Source of the DNA: Patescibacteria group bacterium
GTDB taxonomy: Bacteria > Patescibacteriota > Microgenomatia > UBA1406 > GWC2-37-13
Assembly (NCBI GenBank): GCA_026415975.1
Contig: JAOAFZ010000007.1
Location: 1 to 48,190, forward strand
Direction of reading: 5' to 3'
DNA: 48,190 bases
Below the pieces are notes generated by a model. That model was not told where the DNA came from and did no database searches. It worked only from the letters and a program-made list of their open reading frames with translations. The number at the start of each line of letters is the position of its first letter. The stretch's first letter is position 1. Made by a program: the position numbers and the translations under genes. Positions 16,388 to 24,721 of the stretch are shown one piece after another.

Positions 16388-16684
16388 TTATTTCCGGATT
16401 TCGAAGCTAGGAAAGATATCTTTTACCTCCTGCCAATATACCTCCACATCATCTACGCGTGCAATCGAGGGTCCTGCTTTTATACGCTGAATCATCTGAT
16501 TCAGCTGGTACTCGGTTCCCTGGAATATTGCCTCAACGCCACCGCCCCGGCCGAAGACATGCTCTTTGTCATGTACGTTTCGTACCCAGCCGTTAACCTG
16601 AAGATCCTTTGCCTGTATCTTAGTCCAGGCCCGGAAACCGACCCCGATTACATCGCCGATAACGTAGACGTGTACTTGCCGCAT
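16388..16684 (-). CDS. acyP: Acylphosphatase
   Basis: The 98 residues contain the family core VIGDVIGVGFRAWTKIQA, in which GVGFR forms the phosphate cradle (Arg18), and GWVRN with the catalytic Asn36. They also have the conserved downstream segment GGGVEAIFQGTE. The enzyme hydrolyses acyl phosphates such as acetyl-phosphate or 1,3-bisphosphoglycerate in the cytosol. Between the Asn and the GGGVEA strand there is a slightly longer loop (HDKEHVFGRG) than in short acylphosphatases. Single gene; function well supported by both active-site residues. Confidence 0.93.
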   Translation of the reverse strand: MRQVHVYVIGDVIGVGFRAWTKIQAKDLQVNGWVRNVHDKEHVFGRGGGVEAIFQGTEYQLNQMIQRIKAGPSIARVDDVEVYWQEVKDIFPSFEIRK

Positions 16685-16765
16685 AGCGATTATTACCTTA
16701 TCATACCAGATTTCGTCGAGGTACCGGGATCGTATCAGACACCCCGTGCCAGCTTCAGTCTGAGG

Positions 16766-18043
16766 TTAGAACTGGAATACGAAATACCTGAGATAAATAT
16801 ATCCCGATGCAATCACAAATCCGAGTAGCGAGATAAAGAGGCCGTACTTGAGGAAATCGAAGAACGTGATCTTGTATTCGGTACGGTTACAGATATCGGC
16901 TCCAACAACGTTCGCCGATGCGCCAATCAGAGTTGCATTCCCTCCCAGACAGGCCCCGAGGGAGAGCGACCACCAGAGGGTATTTACGTCCACTCCAGTT
17001 GCCTGGATATCTTTAATCATGGTCACAAGGACGGTAGTGATCGGGATATTGTCGATAACACCCGATGACAGTCCCGAGAACCAGAGAACAAGCATAGAGG
17101 TCTTTAATGCATCACCGCCGGTAAGGTTCATTACTTGGCTGGCGATTACCTCGATAATACCAACATGCTCCATGGCACCCACCATCACGAACAGTCCGGT
17201 AAAGAATAAGATAGTACCCCATTCGACTTCCTTGTAAATATCATCTGGGTGCTTGATCGTCAGGAGCAGTAATAGTGCAGCACCAGCCATGGCAATCGTG
17301 GCAGCCTCTAGTTGGAATACACTATGCACGAAGAAGCCGATCATAACGAGGGTAAATACGGTCCCGGTCTTAATAAGAAGTGGAATATCTTTGAGTGCCT
17401 TCCGAGGATCGAGCTGCTCAAGCTGTTCCTTTTTCATGGAACGCTTGGGGATCTGATTCCTAAAGTAGAAATAGATAACCAGCAGCGAAATCAGCAGAAT
17501 AATCCCCACCGCCGGCGCTATGTTCACAATAAAGTCCATATAGGATAGTCCGGCTGCAGACCCGATAATGATGTTCGGTGGATCACCGACCAGCGTCGCC
17601 GTACCTCCTATGTTACTAAACATAATCTGGGAGATGATAAACGGCACCGGCGAAGTCCTAAGAATCTGTGCAACAAACAACGAAATCGGGCTGACGAGCA
17701 AAATAGTAGTAACGTTGTCCAGAAACGCCGAAAGAACTGCAGTTAAGAGTGCAAGCGCGAGCAAAATATAGATCGGCCTTCCCTTTGTTGCGTGGATAAC
17801 CGAGATCGCCAGATACTCATAAAAACCGGTCTTCGCCGAAATCGAAACCAGAATCATCATACCGATCAGCAGCCCCAGCGTATTGAAGTCGATCGCCTGT
17901 ATCGCATGGTGCTGGTCGATAAATCCGAAAATAACGAGGATTGACGCGCCAATCAGCGAGACAATCGAGCGGTTGATTTTTTCGCTGGCGATGATCGCAA
18001 GAGCAACTGCGAAGATCGTCACGACAACTATTTGTTCGAACAT
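16766..18043 (-). CDS. ArsB/NhaD-type (ion transporter superfamily) permease
   Basis: The 425-residue protein has about eleven to twelve TM helices and the paired motifs of the ion-transporter superfamily: AFLDNVTTILLVSP in the first half with GGTATLVGDPPNIIIGS, and GVIDNIPITTVLVTMI in the second half with LGGNATLIGASANVV. These duplicated re-entrant motifs are typical of NhaD sodium/proton antiporters and ArsB-like proteins; sequence alone does not separate the substrates. It starts 9 nt after the stop of a CBS-domain gene on the same strand, so the CBS protein is a likely regulatory partner. Confidence 0.9.
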   Translation of the reverse strand: MFEQIVVVTIFAVALAIIASEKINRSIVSLIGASILVIFGFIDQHHAIQAIDFNTLGLLIGMMILVSISAKTGFYEYLAISVIHATKGRPIYILLALALLTAVLSAFLDNVTTILLVSPISLFVAQILRTSPVPFIISQIMFSNIGGTATLVGDPPNIIIGSAAGLSYMDFIVNIAPAVGIILLISLLVIYFYFRNQIPKRSMKKEQLEQLDPRKALKDIPLLIKTGTVFTLVMIGFFVHSVFQLEAATIAMAGAALLLLLTIKHPDDIYKEVEWGTILFFTGLFVMVGAMEHVGIIEVIASQVMNLTGGDALKTSMLVLWFSGLSSGVIDNIPITTVLVTMIKDIQATGVDVNTLWWSLSLGACLGGNATLIGASANVVGADICNRTEYKITFFDFLKYGLFISLLGFVIASGYIYLRYFVFQF

Positions 18044-18052
18044 GACGGTAAA

Positions 18053-18514
18053 TTAGTCGAGATGATTCTCGATGAGTGATAATATAGCCTCTTCCAGACT
18101 TTGACGAGTTACCAAGCCGTGGCACTTTCCGCCCGAATCGATCACCGGAATATAGTCGAAGCCGAAGCTAAACATCTCGGTCGCAGCCTTCAGGAAATTA
18201 GCATCCGGCTCTATAGAAACAACTTTGTCACACATAATATCTCCTGCTGTCAAGCTCATACACTTTTTTACCTGTTCTGGAGTGAGCATTTCGGTAAAGG
18301 CAAATTCGGAAAGAATATCGTCCAACTGCAGATAGAACGGTAACAACTTTTTCAGGACATCATACAATGTCAGGATTCCGATTATCCGCTTTTCGTCGTC
18401 TTCCACCAGAAATACATTACACTTATCTTTTACCCATCGTTTCATGATATCGAACAATTTCGTGTCCGGAGGACCACTGTGATAATGCGGTTGGAGGAAT
18501 TCGGAAACTAGCAT
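18053..18514 (-). CDS. CBS-domain pair protein, probable regulator of the adjacent transporter
   Basis: The 153 residues form two CBS motifs (roughly 1-60 and 85-150), with typical phrases VFLVEDDEKRIIGILTLYDVLKKL and FDYIPVIDSGGKCHGLVTRQSLEEA, and TAGDIMCDKVVSIEPDANF at the start of the second. CBS pairs bind adenine nucleotides and gate partner proteins. The frame extends 15 codons upstream. ATG 18514 is preferred because TATAAT ends 6 nt before it. The downstream gene, 9 nt away, is an ArsB/NhaD-like permease, which suggests nucleotide-dependent control of ion transport. Confidence 0.9.
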   Translation of the reverse strand: MLVSEFLQPHYHSGPPDTKLFDIMKRWVKDKCNVFLVEDDEKRIIGILTLYDVLKKLLPFYLQLDDILSEFAFTEMLTPEQVKKCMSLTAGDIMCDKVVSIEPDANFLKAATEMFSFGFDYIPVIDSGGKCHGLVTRQSLEEAILSLIENHLD

Positions 18515-18520
18515 AGGGCT

Positions 18521-18526
18521 ATTATA
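18521..18526 (-). promoter_or_regulatory. -10 element of the CBS-permease operon
   Basis: TATAAT on the minus strand, 6 nt before ATG 18514. A TTGTAC 16 bp further upstream is a possible -35. Confidence 0.55.
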
Positions 18527-18652
18527 CTCCTGTAATGCAAGAGTACAATACATATCCATGGAGTAGTAAATTTTATCGTGTTAATACATATTAAAGTAGT
18601 ATTTTCCTTATCCTGTCAAGATAATGTCATGGTTTTTTCGGCTGTTGGCAGA

Positions 18653-18658
18653 TATACT
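18653..18658 (+). promoter_or_regulatory. -10 element of a 38-residue membrane peptide gene
   Basis: TATACT lies 6 nt before ATG 18665, the same spacing as for confirmed genes in this window. Confidence 0.45.
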
Positions 18659-18664
18659 GATGAT

Positions 18665-18781
18665 ATGAAATACAAGTTCCAGAAATACGACCAGCACGGG
18701 TATGCGGTGGTGAGACTGACGATGTCTGTGCTGTACGTTTCCGTGATGCTCGCTCTTGCGGTGTTAACTGTTATAACTTGA
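18665..18781 (+). CDS. Putative 38-residue single-TM membrane peptide
   Basis: The peptide has a polar, basic N-terminal half (MKYKFQKYDQHGYAVVRL) and one hydrophobic helix (about residues 19-36) ending in VLTVIT. The frame is open further upstream, but TATACT 6 nt before this ATG marks it as the start. Its stop lies 10 nt inside the convergent TPR gene. No homologue known to me; the gene call rests on the promoter pattern and the tidy TM design. Confidence 0.5.
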   Translation: MKYKFQKYDQHGYAVVRLTMSVLYVSVMLALAVLTVIT

Positions 18782-19445
18782 CGAATGGAGCGTCTTTCCC
18801 GGTCGCCGGGTCGATGGCGCGGGCGCGGTTCAGGTAGTCGTTAGCTTTTTCCTTTTCACCTTCCTGATGATATAAAAGGGCGAGTGCGTACAGTATATCC
18901 CGCGCCTCAGGGTTTTGTGTAAGTTCCGCCTCCAGATAAGATATCCGTGCTCTCCGGCTCATACTTTCACGGTTTATCTCATCGGCGAGCTCGCGATATC
19001 GCCCCTTGTACTCCAGAATCAGCGGTAATCCGTCATCCCGGTCGGCGGCTGCCTTAAAAAAAGTCACCCAGGTATCCCTGTCACCGTTTACCAGCCGAGA
19101 GTATGCGGGTACAGTCAGCTGGGAAGCTGCAAGGTTTGCTGCAAGAAACGCAATAGCAATAGTAATTATCACTGTACCACCAATTAACCCGCGTAATGAC
19201 CACCGTTGAGTGCCGGAATGGTGTTTTTTCTCCGTATGATGCGTTTCTTTCCGGTTCGATGAGGCTGAGGAATCTGCCGCCAGTGTCTGTGGAGACTTCT
19301 TTTCTTTACTGGATTTAGCCACCTGTATTTCCGCGAGCACTGCTTTTATTGCTTCCTTGTGTAAATCACGCTCCGGATCTCCGGCTCTATCCGAATGACC
19401 CACTGAACCCGATTTATCGGCTGGTTTGTGTTTTTTCTTTCCCAT
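18771..19445 (-). CDS. Membrane-anchored TPR protein
   Basis: This 224-residue protein has a highly charged, Lys/His/Ser-rich cytoplasmic region (1-83) and a single TM helix (~87-108). A C-terminal helical domain with tetratricopeptide-like repeats follows (ARDILYALALLYHQEGEKEKANDYLNRARAIDP at ~184-216 is a clear TPR unit). It is divergent from the VirD4-like ATPase gene with 39 bp between them and shares an overlapping pair of -10 elements. A scaffold role in envelope assembly is plausible but inferred. Confidence 0.82.
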   Translation of the reverse strand: MGKKKHKPADKSGSVGHSDRAGDPERDLHKEAIKAVLAEIQVAKSSKEKKSPQTLAADSSASSNRKETHHTEKKHHSGTQRWSLRGLIGGTVIITIAIAFLAANLAASQLTVPAYSRLVNGDRDTWVTFFKAAADRDDGLPLILEYKGRYRELADEINRESMSRRARISYLEAELTQNPEARDILYALALLYHQEGEKEKANDYLNRARAIDPATGKDAPFVKL

Positions 19446-19466
19446 AGGAATACCGAATCCATCCCT

Positions 19467-19476
19467 ATTATATAAT
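19467..19476. promoter_or_regulatory. Overlapping bidirectional -10 elements
   Basis: ATTATATAAT reads as TATAAT on both strands: minus at 19472-19467 for the TPR gene, plus at 19471-19476 for the VirD4-like gene. The plus-strand element ends 8 nt before ATG 19485. RNA polymerase can occupy only one direction at a time. Confidence 0.5.
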
Positions 19477-19484
19477 GTATCTGT

Positions 19485-21833
19485 ATGGAGATGCTTACCG
19501 AGCTTGCAAATGCGGCGGCTCTTATCGGAATTGTACTGGTCGCGTTCCTGTTTGCGATCGGGTTTTCCGTGGGTTTTTTCTATCTGATCGTGCTTTACAA
19601 CCGGGTCAAGAAGCGCGAAGAATCGTCTCTTGAGATGGTTACGCTTGAAGTAAAGCTTCCCAAGGAAAACGAAATTAAAGTAGACGTGGCAGAACAGATG
19701 TTTGCATCATTCTCTGCGCTTAAGCCGAGGGGATTTTGGTCGTTTTTGGAGATTTCGGACATGATCTGCTTCGAAATAGTCGGCAAACACACCGATATCC
19801 GGTTTTACGTCTCCGCACCAAACAAACTCATTGACCTTGTCGAAAAAACGATCTACGGGTACTACTCCTCCGCGGATATCGTAAAAGTAGAAGAGCCGAA
19901 TATCTTTTCCGAAAAAGGAAAGGTCTCGTTTGCCTCCCTGAAAACCGAAAGTAATAGTTATTATCCGCTCAAGAGCTATCGCGACATGCCAAACGATCCG
20001 ATGGCAGCACTTACCTCTGCCCTTTCCAAGATGAACGAAGGGGAAGGTGCCATGGTGCAGTTCCTGCTCCGCCCGGCAGACTCAAAGTGGAAAAATGCCG
20101 GGAAATCATTTATTTCGAAGACAAAAAAAGACGAAGCCAACGCGGAAAAGGCGAAGTTTGAGGTCGATCCGAAAGATCTGGAACGTATCGACGAAAAGTT
20201 GTCACGTCCCGGATTCGAGACAATCATCCGCATCGTGGTATCCGCTTCCAGCTCCGATATCGCCGATATGCACCTGCGAAATATCGTTGCCGCTTTCAAG
20301 CAGTTCGACTCGCACCAGCAGACTCTGGGGGAGGCGAATATCTTCTTCAAGCAGGGATTCATGATTAACTTCATTTATAAGTTCTTCCCGGTCTGGGAAC
20401 CGCCGTTCGGGAAGGTTACCTCGATTCTTTCCTCCGAAGAATTGGGTTCGCTGTTTCATTTCCCAAATAAGACTGTCGAAACGCCTCATATCCAGTGGCT
20501 CAAGGCAAAAACAGCGCCAGTATCTGCAGAGGTCCCCACAAGCGGCGGAACGTTCATGGGCACAGCTTACTATCGAGGAGTCAAACGTCCCGTTCACATC
20601 CACCTGAAAGACCGCATGCGGCACGTCTATATTATCGGGAAAACCGGCGTAGGAAAATCAGAGCTTCTTAAGGAAATGATCAAGCAGGACATTAAAGAGG
20701 GAAAGGGTGTCTGTGTTATCGATCCGCATGGGGATCTTATAGACGACACCCTCCGCTATGTCCCAGCCGAACGAGCCGAAGACGTTATTCTTTTTGATCC
20801 CTCCGATGTGGAACGCCCCATTGGGTTAAACCTGCTGGAGTGCCGAAGCGAGGAAGAGAAACACTTTATTACCTCGGCAATCATTAACCTTATGTACAAG
20901 CTCTACGACCCGCAGCGAACGGGTATCATCGGGCCCCGGTTCGAGCACGCCGTGCGGAACGCCATGCTCACGGTTATGTCAGAGCCGGGCACCTCGTTTA
21001 TCGAGATAGTCCGCGTACTCACTGATCCTAAGTACGTACAGGAGCTTCTGCCAAAAGTGGACGATCCGATTGTACGCCGCTACTGGACCGATCAGATTGC
21101 TCAGACCTCAGACTTCCACAAATCGGAAACGCTTGACTACATCGTCTCCAAGTTCGGCCGCTTCGTTACAAACAAAATGATGCGCAACATCATCGGACAG
21201 TCAAAGTCAGCGTTCGATTTCCGCGAGATTATGGATACCGGCAAGATTCTGCTGATCAACCTCTCCAAAGGAAAACTGGGCGAAGAGAACTCGCAGTTTT
21301 TGGGACTGGTCATTGTACCAAAGATCCTGGCCGCCGCCATGAGCCGTGCCGATGTGCCCGAAGACCAACGCCGCGACTTCTTCCTGTACGTTGATGAGTT
21401 CCAGAACTTCGCCACCCCCGACTTTGCTGTTATTCTCTCGGAAGCACGGAAATATCACCTTGGCCTTACCGTTGCAAACCAGTTCATCGGTCAGATGGAC
21501 GAAGAGGTCAAGAATGCCGTCTTCGGAAACGTGGGCACGATCATCTGCTTCCGTGTCGGAGTGGCGGATGCCAATTTTATCCAGCGCGAATTCCAGCCAT
21601 TCTTTAATGAGAGCGATATTATCAATGTGGAGCGGTTCCATGCCTACATGAAGACCCTAGTAAATAACGAACCGGTCGATCCCTTCTCGGTAGACATGAC
21701 CAAGGACATGGAGGAGCTCAAGAAAGAACGGAATGAACAGATCGCGCAAGCAATTACCCAGTTATCCCGCCTCAAGTTCGGCCGCCCCCGCGAGCTTGTG
21801 GAGGCAGAGATTGCAACGCGGGCGCGGCTTTAG
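19485..21833 (+). CDS. VirD4/TraD-like coupling ATPase
   Basis: The 782-residue protein has an N-terminal TM segment (~8-38), a ~340-residue middle domain and a C-terminal FtsK/HerA-type ATPase. Motifs are Walker A GKTGVGKS at 385-392, VIDPHGDLIDD at ~411-421, and Walker B LYVDEFQNF with Asp637-Glu638 followed by TPDFAVILSEARKY and an NQF sensor-like element. This is the TraD/TraG-DNA-binding group that pumps DNA or protein substrates into type IV secretion machines. It lies ~18 kb from the VirB4/PrgI cassette of this window, so the machine is encoded in at least two loci. CPR genomes keep such genes on the chromosome, which suggests DNA uptake or contact-dependent transfer; that role is inference. 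Confidence 0.9.
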   Translation: MEMLTELANAAALIGIVLVAFLFAIGFSVGFFYLIVLYNRVKKREESSLEMVTLEVKLPKENEIKVDVAEQMFASFSALKPRGFWSFLEISDMICFEIVGKHTDIRFYVSAPNKLIDLVEKTIYGYYSSADIVKVEEPNIFSEKGKVSFASLKTESNSYYPLKSYRDMPNDPMAALTSALSKMNEGEGAMVQFLLRPADSKWKNAGKSFISKTKKDEANAEKAKFEVDPKDLERIDEKLSRPGFETIIRIVVSASSSDIADMHLRNIVAAFKQFDSHQQTLGEANIFFKQGFMINFIYKFFPVWEPPFGKVTSILSSEELGSLFHFPNKTVETPHIQWLKAKTAPVSAEVPTSGGTFMGTAYYRGVKRPVHIHLKDRMRHVYIIGKTGVGKSELLKEMIKQDIKEGKGVCVIDPHGDLIDDTLRYVPAERAEDVILFDPSDVERPIGLNLLECRSEEEKHFITSAIINLMYKLYDPQRTGIIGPRFEHAVRNAMLTVMSEPGTSFIEIVRVLTDPKYVQELLPKVDDPIVRRYWTDQIAQTSDFHKSETLDYIVSKFGRFVTNKMMRNIIGQSKSAFDFREIMDTGKILLINLSKGKLGEENSQFLGLVIVPKILAAAMSRADVPEDQRRDFFLYVDEFQNFATPDFAVILSEARKYHLGLTVANQFIGQMDEEVKNAVFGNVGTIICFRVGVADANFIQREFQPFFNESDIINVERFHAYMKTLVNNEPVDPFSVDMTKDMEELKKERNEQIAQAITQLSRLKFGRPRELVEAEIATRARL

Positions 21834-21859
21834 GATAATCTGCACGATGTGGATGTGTC

Positions 21860-22441
21860 CTATTGCGTTGGAGTGGGTGATCGCGAAGGTGTAGGAGTAC
21901 GCGAAGGCCCACCCACGGTGACTGTGGGTAGCTGGGTGGGTCTTGGTGGTGGCGTATTAGTTACAGGACCGCCACCACCGGGTGTAATTTTCAGAATTTT
22001 TGGCCCTTCAGGATTTACCGTGTAGTAAACCAGTTCGTCCTCCGCCCTATTCTCTCCGCCTTCCAGAAGTGTACGTAAGCTGTAGCTCTGCCCGTCCTCG
22101 CTCAAAAGATACTCATACCCGTAAAACAACCCGGTATCTCCCGCTTCACGCCCTTCATAGGAATCTTTCACTATCTCGGATAAATACCCTCCCGAAACCA
22201 GAGTCTGTAGCCAGTTTGCTTGTTCCGGGTATCTTCCTTCGTTCGCCCGATATTGTTCCAGCGCACCCTGGAGTTTATTCAAGTCGTTTTTCCGTTGAGT
22301 ATCCCGCGCCTGTCGGGAAAAATTCGAGTATGCCACCACCGGCAAAGCAATCAGAATCGCCACTATCGACAATGCAATTAGTATCTCAATCAGCGTAAAA
22401 CCTTTAGAAAAACCGGTATTGAGCTTTTCTCGCAGCAACAT
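21860..22441 (-). CDS. Type IV pilin/pseudopilin with Pro/Thr-rich tail
   Basis: The 193 residues start with a short basic leader ending in KG followed by FTLIEILIALSIVAILIALP, the class III prepilin cleavage site (G before F) and assembly helix with Glu at +5. Next come an ARDTQRKNDLNKLQGALEQYRANEGRYP segment typical of PulG/PilE-like pilins and a small beta region. An unusual ~45-residue C-terminal tail rich in Pro/Thr/Gly (ITPGGGGPVTNTPPPRP..., RTPTPSRSPTPTQ) follows. TATAAT ends 6 nt before the ATG. Processing by a PilD-type peptidase and assembly into a pilus are expected; the tail may be glycosylated. Confidence 0.92.
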   Translation of the reverse strand: MLLREKLNTGFSKGFTLIEILIALSIVAILIALPVVAYSNFSRQARDTQRKNDLNKLQGALEQYRANEGRYPEQANWLQTLVSGGYLSEIVKDSYEGREAGDTGLFYGYEYLLSEDGQSYSLRTLLEGGENRAEDELVYYTVNPEGPKILKITPGGGGPVTNTPPPRPTQLPTVTVGGPSRTPTPSRSPTPTQ

Positions 22442-22447
22442 AAATCC

Positions 22448-22453
22448 ATTATA
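22448..22453 (-). promoter_or_regulatory. -10 element of the pilin gene
   Basis: TATAAT on the minus strand, separated from ATG 22441 by 6 nt, with no Shine-Dalgarno sequence. Confidence 0.55.
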
Positions 22454-22483
22454 ACTGAAATAGATATCCGGAAATCTAAAATA

Positions 22484-22963
22484 TCATTTTTTTGTAGTAT
22501 CGCCTGATACAAGCAGTGTACTTGCTTTTCCGCTTTCAGGAAGTACAAAAAAATACTCACCTTCTAGTTCAAACATGTATCGCCGTTCTTCTCCAGAATC
22601 TAGTACTATTCTGTTAGGTGAAAAAATTCGCGGAATCTCGACCTTAACAGGATTCTTAGAACGGTTTTTGATTGCGATAAGTGTTCCAGGTTTCACAGTT
22701 GTCCGGCGTGGTGTTATGCCTGTTCCGGATATTATCAGATACATGTCAGGTGTCCGCCGCGAAAGGTTGGTTTCTGATGCAGGACCCGGGGACGTGTTTT
22801 TCTGTGACTTCCTATCCTCCGCTTGCGCAATTGATTTCCGGTACGATGCAAACGCAAGCTCTTTCAGCTCGTGCTGCTGAGCCTGAATGTAGTAAACGAT
22901 TCCGGCAACAACACATAAAATAGCAAAAAACGCGGCAAACCCGAGCCCGATTCGCAACAACAT
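22484..22963 (-). CDS. Membrane-anchored cupredoxin-like protein
   Basis: The 159 residues comprise one TM helix (~5-28), a charged linker and a C-terminal beta-sandwich of cupredoxin type (GITPRRTTVKPGTLIAIKNR..., LDSGEERRYMFELEGEYFFVLPES). No His/Cys/Met copper ligands are present in the expected loops, so copper binding is unlikely. A protein of the same design is encoded at 46166-46660. A TACGCT 7 nt upstream may be its -10, while GAAGGAT in the same place could serve as a weak ribosome-binding site. Extracellular role unknown. Confidence 0.75.
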   Translation of the reverse strand: MLLRIGLGFAAFFAILCVVAGIVYYIQAQQHELKELAFASYRKSIAQAEDRKSQKNTSPGPASETNLSRRTPDMYLIISGTGITPRRTTVKPGTLIAIKNRSKNPVKVEIPRIFSPNRIVLDSGEERRYMFELEGEYFFVLPESGKASTLLVSGDTTKK

Positions 22964-23012
22964 ATCCTTCAGCGTACCACATAAGTCCTATACGCTACAA
23001 GTGATTTTACGG

Positions 23013-23018
23013 TACAAT
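23013..23018 (+). promoter_or_regulatory. -10 element of the flavoprotein reductase gene
   Basis: TACAAT ends 6 nt before ATG 23025. It supports this ATG over the upstream GTG at 23001. Confidence 0.5.
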
Positions 23019-23024
23019 TACCCT

Positions 23025-23762
23025 ATGATTGCAACATTTCCGATCCGCCTCACGGCACGAGAGAAGCTTGTTGATAATGTCTTCCGGTTTACGTTTGCGC
23101 CAGTAGACCACGCCTTTGTTTTCAAACCGGGACAATACGTGATACTCCATATTCCGCAAGCAGATGGTCATGCTGTCCGGCGACTGTATTCCATGGCATC
23201 TCCCGCCTCCCGTCCGGGCTCATTCGATCTTATAGTAGAGATCATCGAGGGCGGCCTTGCATCGGGGTACCTTATGCGGATGCAGATCGGAGAAACGCTA
23301 ACCACACAGGGACCGGCAGGTATGTTTACTCTTCCGCCAGAGCCTGCTGATTCGGTTTTCCTTGCAACCGGTACCGGTATAGCACCTATTATGAGTATGC
23401 TTTCCCACCTGGCCGAGCATCACACGGATAAACAGGCGTTTCTTTTCTGGGGTTTTCCCAATATATCATCTGTATATCTACAGGATGAATTGAAGAAGAT
23501 TGCCAGCATTCACCCAAACTTCCGATTTATGAACTGCCTTTCCCGTGAACAGGATCTTACCTGTGTTACTAGTCCGGCGGAGCGTGGTTATTTTGGTCTT
23601 GGTCATGTAAACGACGGGCTGGAAGCGGTAGTTGGTGCCGATATTCCAAAATACCACTACTTCCTGTGTGGTGGACCAAAAGTCGTCGAATCACTTCGCG
23701 AGTACCTGGCAGGAAAAGGTGTTCCCAAAGAACAGGTTCACTTCGAAAAGTTTACCGGGTAA
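23025..23762 (+). CDS. Ferredoxin-NADP(+) reductase-like flavoprotein
   Basis: The 245-residue protein has the two-domain ferredoxin reductase layout. The N-terminal FAD barrel has FKPGQYVILHIP and RRLYSMAS (the RxYS isoalloxazine motif). The C-terminal NAD(P) domain has LATGTGIAPIMSML, FLFWGFP, HYFLCGGPKVVESL and the terminal HFEKF. It should shuttle electrons between NAD(P)H and a one-electron carrier. No partner ferredoxin is encoded nearby. The start at 23025 is fixed by the -10 element and by homology beginning at residue 3. It is flanked by minus-strand genes and so is a single-gene unit. Confidence 0.92.
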   Translation: MIATFPIRLTAREKLVDNVFRFTFAPVDHAFVFKPGQYVILHIPQADGHAVRRLYSMASPASRPGSFDLIVEIIEGGLASGYLMRMQIGETLTTQGPAGMFTLPPEPADSVFLATGTGIAPIMSMLSHLAEHHTDKQAFLFWGFPNISSVYLQDELKKIASIHPNFRFMNCLSREQDLTCVTSPAERGYFGLGHVNDGLEAVVGADIPKYHYFLCGGPKVVESLREYLAGKGVPKEQVHFEKFTG

Positions 23763-23815
23763 CACAAATAACCTCCGGTCATGGTTGGTAATCACCCATG
23801 CTCACGCATGAGTGC

Positions 23816-24721
23816 CTAGAAGCTGGTTACCCAGAAATCTGCGGGAAACTGAGGGTACGACTGGAAAATTTCTGCAACACGGGTCAGCCCTGCCTGGGCA
23901 GTGGGCACTGGTGTGCCTGCTCCCGGAGTTACCGCCAGAGCGGCACGTGCAATGGCCTTGATAGTGCGCCCTTGCGGAGGAAACTGACTGGTACCGTCTG
24001 TCTTAAACCCTATTCGGGTAGGTCCAAAGTAATTCTGCACGAGAATAAACTTTGCACTCTCGTATTCACCGGTATCGATAATTTTCGTTGCACAGGCGTA
24101 CTCGTAGCCGTCTATATTTCCACCGCCTTCGCCTTCTACACAAGTCGGATCATCGCTAATAACACACTTGAAAATATCCCGATTTGTCGTGCCCCGATAA
24201 ATCTTATCGCCCGCATCAGAAATAAACGTTTCGGCTTCATAAATATAATCACTGTCCTTATCGTACACCAGCGTCATAACAAGGGAAACATCTTCGCAGG
24301 TGCCGGTCGGTGAGTCATAAAGTACCTGAAAACCGATCAGATACTGCCGGTCAAAGTACGGGAACTCTGGAGTGTATTGAGACAAATAGAACATGTATTG
24401 TTCATCTTTATTCAAACGCTTCGTACTAAACTGTTTAACTGGGAATTCACTGATCTCAACAAAACTGTTATCTACGTTTATACCGCCCAGATTCGACAAT
24501 CCAAGATCTGCAAATGATCCACTGCGCCCTTCCAAAAGTGCTTTTTCTAATGCCGCTTCCGCGGCGGTAATCGTGAGCTGTGATTGCTGATTTATGCCAC
24601 CGATCTGAGTTTGCGTCGACGTCTGGAAAATCGCGGTCATACCCACGATAAGTAACGTACCGAGCACCATAATAAGAAGCAGGAGAACCTGCCCTGAGTT
24701 ACTGGATCTGTTTCCACGCAT
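23816..24721 (-). CDS. PilX-like envelope protein (minor pilin class)
   Basis: The 301 residues start with a polar patch and then a long hydrophobic segment (SGQVLLLLIMVLGTLLIVGMTAIFQ, ~9-33) followed by TAAEAALEKAL. This is the pattern of PilX/PilW-type pilus assembly proteins, in which a Glu after the TM helix begins an amphipathic helix. The rest is an extracellular beta-rich domain with paired cysteines (GTCEDV, DIFKCVISDDPTCVEG, YEYACATK). The chosen start, MRGNRSS, overlaps the end of the previous gene by 23 nt, suggesting translational coupling. It is the last gene of a four-gene minus-strand operon headed by the S74 autoprotease. Confidence 0.75.
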   Translation of the reverse strand: MRGNRSSNSGQVLLLLIMVLGTLLIVGMTAIFQTSTQTQIGGINQQSQLTITAAEAALEKALLEGRSGSFADLGLSNLGGINVDNSFVEISEFPVKQFSTKRLNKDEQYMFYLSQYTPEFPYFDRQYLIGFQVLYDSPTGTCEDVSLVMTLVYDKDSDYIYEAETFISDAGDKIYRGTTNRDIFKCVISDDPTCVEGEGGGNIDGYEYACATKIIDTGEYESAKFILVQNYFGPTRIGFKTDGTSQFPPQGRTIKAIARAALAVTPGAGTPVPTAQAGLTRVAEIFQSYPQFPADFWVTSF

